From: an uncultured Collinsella sp.
GTDB lineage: Bacteria; Actinomycetota; Coriobacteriia; Coriobacteriales; Coriobacteriaceae
NCBI GenBank assembly: GCA_900549555.1
Contig: UROO01000041.1
Location: 1-15,275, forward strand
Reading direction: 5' to 3'
DNA: 15,275 nt
The number at the start of each line of letters is the position of its first letter. Position 1 is the first letter of the stretch. The notes beneath the pieces were generated by a model. That model did no database searches, was not told the origin of the DNA, and saw only the letters and a list, made by a program, of their open reading frames with translations. Positions 1 through 4,680 of this stretch are shown one piece after another. A program made the translations under genes and the position numbers.

Positions 1-106
1 CTGTGGGGCGCGGCCGGCAGCTACGGCGCGTTCGCGCCTGCTGCCTGGGGTGACTGCGGGGCCGTGACGGCAGCTGCGGCGCGCTGCGCCTGCCGCCTGA
101 GGTGAC
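1..106. repeat. Two tandem GC-rich units of about 53 bp
   Basis: Bases 1-53 and 54-106 are two imperfect copies of one unit. The best-matching core is 15-55 against 68-107 (CGGCAGCT followed by GGCGCG, GCGCCTG and GGTGACT in both). The period of 53 is not a multiple of three, so the two copies cannot encode the same peptide in one frame. One plus-strand frame is open from the window edge to a TGA at 103-105 and could be the tail of an upstream gene, but its composition (Ala, Gly, Cys, Arg rich) gives no recognisable domain. I treat it as a repeat at the window edge. Confidence 0.5.
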
Positions 107-130
107 TTTGGGGTTGGGGTGAATCGGGGT

Positions 131-302
131 CTAATACTTTTCCCGAGAAGTGAACGACCTTATTTTGACCCCTGAAGCATAGGCATATTTTGACCGCTAT
201 TTCCTGCGGTTTTGCTGTGCGAATCCTGCGGTTTTGCGGTCTAAAGGTGTGGATGCTCCGGGGCTTCGTTTTTACTCGTTCACTTCCCGGGAAAAGTATT
301 AG
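131..302. repeat. Intergenic inverted-repeat element (27-bp arms)
   Basis: Arm 131-157 is the reverse complement of 276-302 over 27 bp with one mismatch (core ACTTTTCCCGAGAAGTGAAC against its mirror). Pairing continues in weaker form inward, with CCC, G and AGCAT of 170-180 mirrored near 253-262. Between the arms are two short direct duplications: TATTTTGACC occurs at 161-170 and 185-194, and TGCGGTTTTGC occurs twice. It has no coding capacity and could form a long RNA hairpin or be a relic of a small non-autonomous element. No target-site duplication is evident. Confidence 0.55.
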
Positions 303-468
303 AGCTCAGCTGGTAGGGGTACCGCTTTGGCGTCGAGCCCCCGCGTCATCTTCGCTTGATTGGGAAAAGCGGTCTCACTTAAACAATTACGAGCCTGCCC
401 GGGCGTATCAGACAGGTTGTCTGCACAATTCGCGGTATCATGGTGCGGAGTTTTGAAAGGAGCCGCTG

Positions 469-1047
469 GTGGTCACGACGACGTTTGCTTCGCCTTTGGG
501 CGAAATCCTGCTTGCCGCTGATGGCCGCGGTCTGACGGGGCTTTGGTTTGAGGGGCAGGAGCACTTTGGCTCCACGCTTCTCAAAGAAGATGCGGAGCAC
601 GTTGAAGGCGCCGATGCGGTTTCCGGTACTGGTGGCATGTCGCCGGTGAGTCCGGTAAATGCTGCGGCCTCTTCGGTGCTTGAGCGTTCCTGGGCTTGGT
701 TGAATACTTATTTTGCGGGGCAGGAGCCTCGGTTTACGCCGCCGTTGCATATGATTGGCACGGCGTTTCAGCGCGAGGTTTGGTTTGAGCTGCTTTCTAT
801 CCCGCGTGGCGAGGTCGCTACGTATGGCGAGATCGCCCAGCGTGTTGCCGCTCGACATCGTGTACCGGGAAACGAGGCACCCGTTGTGTCTCCTCGTGCG
901 GTGGGGGCTGCGGTCGCACGTAATCCCATTTCGATTATCGTGCCGTGCCATCGCGTGGTGGCGGCCGACGGATCGCTCAACGGATATGCCGGCGGCCTTG
1001 ACCGCAAGGAGTGGCTGCTGCGGCTCGAGGGTGCGTACGAGGAGTAA
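469..1047 (+). CDS. ogt: Methylated-DNA--[protein]-cysteine S-methyltransferase
   Basis: This protein repairs O6-methylguanine (and O4-methylthymine) by moving the alkyl group irreversibly to its own cysteine. The 192-aa product has the family C-terminal domain: GTAFQREVWFELLSIPRGEVATYG at about 97-120, the helix-turn-helix segment with RAVGAAVARNP at 143-153 (Arg143 is the likely base-flipping finger), and the active-site PCHRVV at 159-164 with Cys160. A poorly conserved N-terminal region (1-90) matches the regulatory-like half of Ogt proteins. A short insertion (RVPGNEAPVVSP) lies before the RAVG motif. The start is GTG with GAAAGGAG at 455-462, a good spacing; the next ATG lies too far inside the domain. 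The gene is monocistronic and converges on the small membrane-protein ORF after cas2. It is not functionally tied to the CRISPR locus. All catalytic residues are intact. Confidence 0.95.
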   Translation: MVTTTFASPLGEILLAADGRGLTGLWFEGQEHFGSTLLKEDAEHVEGADAVSGTGGMSPVSPVNAAASSVLERSWAWLNTYFAGQEPRFTPPLHMIGTAFQREVWFELLSIPRGEVATYGEIAQRVAARHRVPGNEAPVVSPRAVGAAVARNPISIIVPCHRVVAADGSLNGYAGGLDRKEWLLRLEGAYEE

Positions 1048-1087
1048 CGCCAGGGCACTTTGCATAGCCAAGACGCCGTGAAAGAAC

Positions 1088-1164
1088 GGGACGCGCTTTC
1101 CGAATGGCGTCCCAAGCGGAAACCGTGTCCCGGAATACAGCCTCAGAGTGGGACGCTGTTTCCG
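1088..1164. repeat. Palindromic repeat cluster downstream of ogt
   Basis: A 15-bp module is present three times in alternating orientation: GGGACGCGCTTTCCG (1088-1102), CGGAAACCGTGTCCC (1117-1131) and GGGACGCTGTTTCCG (1150-1164). The second and third are near-perfect mirrors and can form a 15-bp stem. The first can also pair over seven bases with GCGTCCC at 1107-1113. It lies 40 bp past the ogt stop and could protect or terminate that transcript, but no T-run follows, so I call it a REP-like repeat, not a terminator. Confidence 0.5.
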
Positions 1165-1181
1165 GTTGAGACCACTTGCTT

Positions 1182-1228
1182 GGACATCTATCTACGCCCG
1201 CTCCTGCAGGGCGTAGATAGATTTGTCC
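1182..1228. terminator. Perfect 12-bp hairpin between convergent genes
   Basis: CTATCTACGCCC at 1188-1199 is mirrored exactly at 1209-1220, with GGACA (1182-1186) and TGTCC (1224-1228) extending the stem. The loop is only nine bases. The TAG stop of the minus-strand ORF (1192-1194) sits inside the stem. There is no T-run on either side, so a rho-independent terminator is not proven; it may instead act as an RNA 3'-end stabiliser for both convergent transcripts. Confidence 0.4.
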
Positions 1229-1458
1229 ATGTTGAACAGATAAGCCACGACGCAGGCAATAAAGAACATCGGCAAGTTGCCAAAGCCGAAGACTTCGCAG
1301 CCAATAAGGATGGGTGCGAGCAGAATCGCTGACAGCATAAGCCCCATAACGGCGATGTGCACATAGGGGTTGGGGAGCAGTCGCGCCGCAAGGGTCTTGG
1401 CGCGGGCAAGACACCAGGCAAAAGCTCCACCTACCATGCCAAACGCGATGTCCAGCAC
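1192..1458 (-). CDS. Small hydrophobic protein with three predicted membrane helices, downstream of cas2
   Basis: I do not recognise the family. The 88-aa reading frame has three hydrophobic stretches at roughly residues 3-19, 33-55 and 57-74, with a positively charged loop (ARAKTLAARLL) after the first and an acidic/basic tail (NMDKSIYALQERA). It lies 48 bp after the cas2 stop on the same strand, so it could be co-transcribed with cas1-cas2. The only upstream start is GTG (1458) with no convincing Shine-Dalgarno sequence; an in-frame ATG at 1437 is also poor. The frame is open back to a stop at 1483-1485. It may be a real small membrane protein or the C-terminal remnant of a longer membrane gene cut by arrival of the CRISPR locus. 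It is not similar to Csn2, Cas4 or any adaptation protein I know. Confidence 0.45.
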   Translation of the reverse strand: MLDIAFGMVGGAFAWCLARAKTLAARLLPNPYVHIAVMGLMLSAILLAPILIGCEVFGFGNLPMFFIACVVAYLFNMDKSIYALQERA

Positions 1459-1506
1459 CGCAAGCCGGCCAGACCGGGAAGGTCAAGCGCGCAGGAGGCG
1501 GCAACG

Positions 1507-1824
1507 TCAAAACACAAGCGTTAACTGCGCGCCTTGCTCAACGGGCTGCTCCTTGTGCTCGCTCAGAAGGACCATTCGGTCTTCGTATTGCTTTTCGGTC
1601 ATTTCGATAACGGTGACCTCTCCAGCGCTTGGAAGATTCAGCTTAAGGCGAGCGATATGCGCCGCTGCAGATTCGCGAGTCACCAACAGGCGCGAATACA
1701 CCGAAAACTGCTCCATATGGTATCCGTCGTTAATCAGAAACTTTCGAAAGTCGCTATACTGCCGACGCTCGGCTTTGCTTCCCGTTGGAAGATCGAACAG
1801 AACCAATAACCTCATAACCCTCAT
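1507..1824 (-). CDS. cas2: CRISPR-associated endoribonuclease Cas2 (type II)
   Basis: Cas2 is the dimeric core that bridges two Cas1 dimers in the spacer-integration complex. The 105-aa product starts with the ferredoxin-like strand MRLLVLFDLPTGS, with the conserved Asp11, then YSDFRKFLINDGYHMEQFSVYSRLL at about 23-47, and TVIEMTEKQYEDRMVLL at 71-87. These are hallmark type II Cas2 segments, and the length is typical (100-115 aa). The ATG is nine bases after the cas1 stop, and its strong GGGAGGAG site overlaps that stop, so translation is coupled to cas1. A second in-frame ATG three codons later is possible but worse spaced. It is the last recognisable cas gene of the adaptation pair. Confidence 0.95.
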   Translation of the reverse strand: MRVMRLLVLFDLPTGSKAERRQYSDFRKFLINDGYHMEQFSVYSRLLVTRESAAAHIARLKLNLPSAGEVTVIEMTEKQYEDRMVLLSEHKEQPVEQGAQLTLVF

Positions 1825-1833
1825 GGCTCCTCC

Positions 1834-2724
1834 CTATTCAACAGTTACCATCTCGAGCCCTTTTAGCTCGGGCAACAACAGCCTCTTAGGATCCTTTTCG
1901 AGAACGGCAGTTCTGAGTGAAGAGAGCGTTGTCTCTATGCACTGCTGACAGCCGCAACGTTTTCCGTCGATAGTCATGACGTGCTCAAACACGCGAGCGA
2001 GCAACGCTTTGTCGCGCTGGCCCAAAGGCTCTGCTACGCCGTAGCTCATAACAATTAGATCGACGAGAGGGCGGAACGGTTCAATAAGATCGTCGACGAG
2101 ATTGAATGCGTTGTAAACGCTGTGATGGTGAAGCCCCTGGGATACGAGCCATCCACCGCCAACGGCTGCTCTTCCGATGCCTGCACGCAGGACGCTGTAA
2201 CCATAATCGAGGGCGGAGCTCTGCATACTGTTGCGTCTTGTTCCATCGGTAATGAGGGCTTTAAAGTACGCGGAGGCAGCTGCGCCTTCTCGATTATCCG
2301 TGTCGCCCGAAAGAACGGTTTTGGCATAAGAGGGGAGAGGTCCTGTAGACAACCCCATTTCTGTGAGAACCGCCGCTTGGTTGAGTATCTTTGCCTGAAC
2401 GATTCGTTTCCAAAGCTGCTTTTTAAACGGAAGGCTCATGGCAAGCTGATCCTCGACGATGCGCGCATGGCGCGAATGGGCGCCCATGGGGAGCATAAGA
2501 CCATTGGGCATATGATCGCGCCCACAGATCATGACGCCTATTCCCGCGTCGTTAAGCTGCGACATGCAGGCGACCGTCATCGTGGTTTGATGGGATTCGA
2601 GGATGACGACCCAAATGTCCTCGAGGGGAATGGTGGAGCTGCGGTCGTCCACGGTGATCATCAATAGGCCGTTCTTGATGCAGAGGTGGGCCTTGCTCTG
2701 GATAAGTATTGTCCGTTGGGCCAT
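1834..2724 (-). CDS. cas1: CRISPR-associated endonuclease/integrase Cas1 (type II)
   Basis: Cas1 catalyses integration of new spacers at the first repeat. The 296-aa product has the N-terminal beta domain (1-85, ending HMPNGLMLPMGAHSRH) and a C-terminal helical domain. The metal-binding catalytic residues can be aligned with Streptococcus pyogenes Cas1: Glu146 in DNREGAAA, His200 in GLHHHSVYNAF and Glu215 in DDLIEPFRPLVD. The length and these motifs are those of type II-A/II-C Cas1. It begins at ATG 2724 with a weak upstream GGGGAAGG and is followed nine bases later by cas2. The tracrRNA promoter lies back to back just upstream on the other strand, so the two promoters may share the region 2725-2760. 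cas1 is separated from cas9 by the array, unlike the usual cas9-cas1-cas2-array order of II-C loci. Confidence 0.97.
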   Translation of the reverse strand: MAQRTILIQSKAHLCIKNGLLMITVDDRSSTIPLEDIWVVILESHQTTMTVACMSQLNDAGIGVMICGRDHMPNGLMLPMGAHSRHARIVEDQLAMSLPFKKQLWKRIVQAKILNQAAVLTEMGLSTGPLPSYAKTVLSGDTDNREGAAASAYFKALITDGTRRNSMQSSALDYGYSVLRAGIGRAAVGGGWLVSQGLHHHSVYNAFNLVDDLIEPFRPLVDLIVMSYGVAEPLGQRDKALLARVFEHVMTIDGKRCGCQQCIETTLSSLRTAVLEKDPKRLLLPELKGLEMVTVE

Positions 2725-2753
2725 TTTGTCGACGACCTTCCCCGCATTAGCGT

Positions 2754-2759
2754 TACAAT
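2754..2759 (+). promoter_or_regulatory. Candidate -10 element (TACAAT) of the tracrRNA
   Basis: TACAAT matches the sigma-70 -10 consensus at five of six positions and lies 18 bases before the anti-repeat. No good -35 sits at 16-18 bp; TTGTCG at 2726-2731 is 22 bp away. Transcription would begin near A2766. The position is inferred from the RNA that follows it. Confidence 0.4.
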
Positions 2760-2765
2760 ACAGCT

Positions 2766-2884
2766 AAGTCGAAAGCAGCTCACCTTGGGGAAGGGCGCGG
2801 CTCCAGACAAGGGGAGCCACTTAAGTGGCTTACCCGTAAAGTAACCCCCGTTCAATCTTCGGATTGGGCGGGGCGAACTTTTTT
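2766..2884 (+). ncRNA. tracrRNA
   Basis: This is the trans-activating RNA that pairs with each crRNA repeat for Cas9 loading and RNase III processing. The anti-repeat is 2777-2808: it matches the plus-strand repeat except for a three-base deletion near its 5' end, a one-base deletion before GCTC and an A-to-C change, giving a long duplex with a small bulge and an internal mismatch close to the spacer side. Downstream is a nexus-like hairpin AGCCAC-TTAA-GTGGCT (2815-2830) flanked by GGG and CCC, then a 12-bp stem 2846-2857/2862-2873 capped by a TTCG tetraloop and followed by six T (2879-2884). The size of about 120 nt fits. It is on the strand opposite the cas genes, between cas1 and the array. 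The 5' end is inferred. Confidence 0.93.
2846..2884 (+). terminator. Rho-independent terminator of the tracrRNA
   Basis: A 12-bp stem (2846-2857 with 2862-2873, two G-T wobbles) closes on a TTCG tetraloop and is followed by CGAAC and six T. It doubles as the 3' hairpin of the tracrRNA that contacts Cas9. Confidence 0.85.
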
Positions 2885-3123
2885 GGGCGAGTGTTAGCCA
2901 GTATTCCGTAAACGGTAGCTATGAATAGCATTTGGGCGGGTCCTTTTGAGTATTTTTTCGCCTAAGGATTGATTCGATTGTGAAGAAAAGTACATAAATC
3001 GCTGTGCCGAATACGGCTCTTTTCTTGCGTGAAGCGCGACGTGTCGACGCATTTTGTCTCGAAAAAAATGAATCGCAGATGTAGATCTGAGGTCGAATCA
3101 GTCTTCTTTTTTTGAGGCTTGAA
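2885..3123. other. AT-rich leader-like region beside the intact end of the array
   Basis: This 239-bp stretch separates the tracrRNA terminator from the array-exit hairpin. It is much richer in A and T than its surroundings and has several A and T runs. A TGATTCGA at 2970-2977 is mirrored by TCGAATCA at 3093-3100. A possible plus-strand promoter (TTGATT at 2969-2974, 16-bp gap, TACATA at 2991-2996) points to the array. Because the repeats next to it are perfect and the degenerate one is at the far end, this is the probable acquisition-side leader. I see no gene in it. Confidence 0.5.
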
Positions 3124-3156
3124 ACAGAAAAGCCCCTGTTAAAGGGGCTTTTCTGT
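3124..3156 (-). terminator. Terminator at the exit end of the CRISPR array
   Basis: A perfect 14-bp stem (3124-3137 with 3143-3156) with a five-base loop (GTTAA) has AGCCCCT/AGGGGCT at its core and T-rich sequence past the core on both strands, so it can work in both directions. It lies eight bases from the first repeat. Read on the minus strand it ends the pre-crRNA just after the last repeat-spacer unit, in agreement with the polarity set by the tracrRNA. Confidence 0.75.
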
Positions 3157-3164
3157 GCACACAT

Positions 3165-4453
3165 AGCGTATCACCTTGGGGAAGGGCGCGTGCTCAAGAC
3201 ATATCAAAGGAGGCGATTGTATGAGTTATGAGCGTATCACCTTGGGGAAGGGCGCGTGCTCAAGACTTACAAGCTCTACGATGTTCGCTCAGAAAAAGCG
3301 TATCACCTTGGGGAAGGGCGCGTGCTCAAGACTCACACGAGCGCGATGTCTACACCTACTACAGCGTATCACCTTGGGGAAGGGCGCGTGCTCAAGACTA
3401 CGGCAATGCCAACTACACTTCGGCGACGAGCGTATCACCTTGGGGAAGGGCGCGTGCTCAAGACCTCGCCGTGGCTCTCGATGCTTGCGGCATCAGCGTA
3501 TCACCTTGGGGAAGGGCGCGTGCTCAAGACCAGAAGCTCACCAACCAGCTCAACCAGGCTAGCGTATCACCTTGGGGAAGGGCGCGTGCTCAAGACTTAT
3601 TGCAGGTGCTATAGTGGAACGTGTCGAGCGTATCACCTTGGGGAAGGGCGCGTGCTCAAGACTTTGACGCGGCCACATCCGTGGTGGCGATGAGCGTATC
3701 ACCTTGGGGAAGGGCGCGTGCTCAAGACTTGGGTCATGAATCATCCTCCGTCGCTGCAAGCGTATCACCTTGGGGAAGGGCGCGTGCTCAAGACATACAC
3801 ATCATCAATATCAGTCTCATAATAAGCGTATCACCTTGGGGAAGGGCGCGTGCTCAAGACCCAAGTTTAACACCTAAAGAATGTCCACCAAGCGTATCAC
3901 CTTGGGGAAGGGCGCGTGCTCAAGACTTGTCCGGGCCTCCGATTGTCCCCACCATCAGCGTATCACCTTGGGGAGGGGCGCGTGCTCAAGACGCCAAGCT
4001 AGTTAAAGTCTGGAGGAAGTACAGCGTATCACCTTGGGGAAGGGCGCGTGCTCAAGACCTGTGGCGTTGGATGCTTGCGGCATCAAGATAGCGTATCACC
4101 TTGGGGAAGGGCGCGTGCTCAAGACCGTCCAATCTTTGATTGCGCTTTCCAGATCAGCGTATCACCTTGGGGAAGGGCGCGTGCTCAAGACGGCTTTACT
4201 GGGATATTCCCGAGTACGATTAGCGTATCACCTTGGGGAAGGGCGCGTGCTCAAGACGCGGGCTCGCGGTCGCAAAACTCAAGCTCGAGCGTATCACCTT
4301 GGGGAAGGGCGCGTGCTCAAGACGAGAGCGTCAAGCAGCAGGTCTGCGACCACAGCGTATCACCTTGGGGAAGGGCGCGTGCTCAGGACATCTTCACGAA
4401 CTTGTCGTAGCCCTTCTCGAGCGCATCGCTTCGGGAAGGGCCACGACAAAGAC
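3165..4453 (-). CRISPR. Type II CRISPR array: 20 repeats of 36 bp, 19 spacers
   Basis: Repeats start at 3165 and then every 66 bp up to 4023, followed by 4090, 4156, 4222, 4288, 4354 and a degenerate one at 4420. On the plus strand each reads AGCGTATCACCTTGGGG and ends GTGCTCAAGAC. All are identical except A-to-G at 3975 (repeat 13), A-to-G at 4386 (repeat 19) and the degenerate repeat 20. Spacers are 30 nt, but spacer 14 (4059-4089) is 31. The tracrRNA pairs with the complement, so crRNAs are read from the minus strand and their repeat begins GTCTTGAGC and ends GGTGATACGCT. The final TGATACGCT resembles an extended -10 element. Spacers 5 (3465-3494) and 14 encode the same peptide VALDACGI. 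Spacer 1 (3201-3230) holds AAAGGAGG seven bases before an ATG. Array polarity and tracrRNA fit subtype II-C. Confidence 0.99.
4420..4453 (-). repeat. Degenerate terminal repeat of the array
   Basis: This 34-base copy keeps AGCG, ATC, GGGAAGGGC and AAGAC of the repeat but has many substitutions and a two-base deletion. It sits exactly one spacer (30 nt) after repeat 19, so it is the decayed end repeat. I considered it as a second anti-repeat; no nexus or terminator stem follows it on the plus strand, whereas the tracrRNA at 2766-2884 has both. Confidence 0.85.
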
Positions 4454-4638
4454 CTTTGCTTTTTTCAACATTCATTGACGATATGGGGTCGGTTGATATG
4501 TCGCATGTCGAGAGTGGTATGACTGGGGCGCCTGTTTGAGTCGAGGTACTGCTTCAATAGCGTGAACTAATCCGCTTTCAGCTCAGAATTAATAAGGGAT
4601 ACGCTTAGGCTAATCGGATGTCTTTTCTAGTTGAGAAT
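4454..4638. other. Spacer between array and cas9 terminator, no gene seen
   Basis: No reading frame with a ribosome-binding site and no clear minus-strand promoter for a long pre-crRNA is visible here. A T-run (TGCTTTTTTC, 4458-4467) follows the degenerate repeat on the plus strand without a stem. AAGGGATACGCT at 4594-4605 resembles the end of the crRNA repeat in opposite orientation but is too short to interpret. Confidence 0.4.
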
Positions 4639-4672
4639 GCGCCCTATTCGGATCGGATACCGAATAGGGCGC
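4639..4672 (-). terminator. Hairpin after cas9 (13-bp perfect stem)
   Basis: GCGCCCTATTCGG (4639-4651) is exactly mirrored at 4660-4672 with an eight-base loop. It lies 9 bp past the cas9 stop and separates cas9 transcription from the array. The bases after the stem on the minus strand are only modestly T-rich (ATTCTC), so terminator strength is uncertain. Confidence 0.6.
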
Positions 4673-4680
4673 GGAGCTAT

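Noticed and set aside
303..330. tRNA-like D-arm (AGCTCAGCTGGTAG)
   Set aside because: No acceptor stem, anticodon stem or T-arm can be assembled around it.
417..441. TTGTCT and TATCAT as the ogt promoter
   Set aside because: The gap is 13 bp, too short for a sigma-70 promoter.
2919..3164. 81-codon minus-strand frame between tracrRNA and array
   Set aside because: It runs through the perfect 14-bp terminator hairpin and an AT-rich leader, has no ribosome-binding site, and its product (SLKKRRLIRPQIY...) resembles nothing I know.
3165..4453. Apparent bias of spacers to be open in the plus-strand sense direction
   Set aside because: Thirty bases are open by chance in most frames, so the count is not informative without protospacer matches.
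4420..4467. Alternative tracrRNA anti-repeat at the far end of the array, followed by a T-run
   Set aside because: It is placed exactly one spacer after repeat 19 and lacks the nexus and terminator stems; the plus-strand RNA at 2766-2884 has all parts.
3176..4522. Long open frames (up to 160 aa) with a repeated YHLGEGRVLKT or SVSPWGRARAQD peptide across 3176-4522
   Set aside because: They result from the CRISPR period of 66 bp, a multiple of three, which keeps frames open. The repeats are non-coding, as the tracrRNA and degenerate terminal repeat show.
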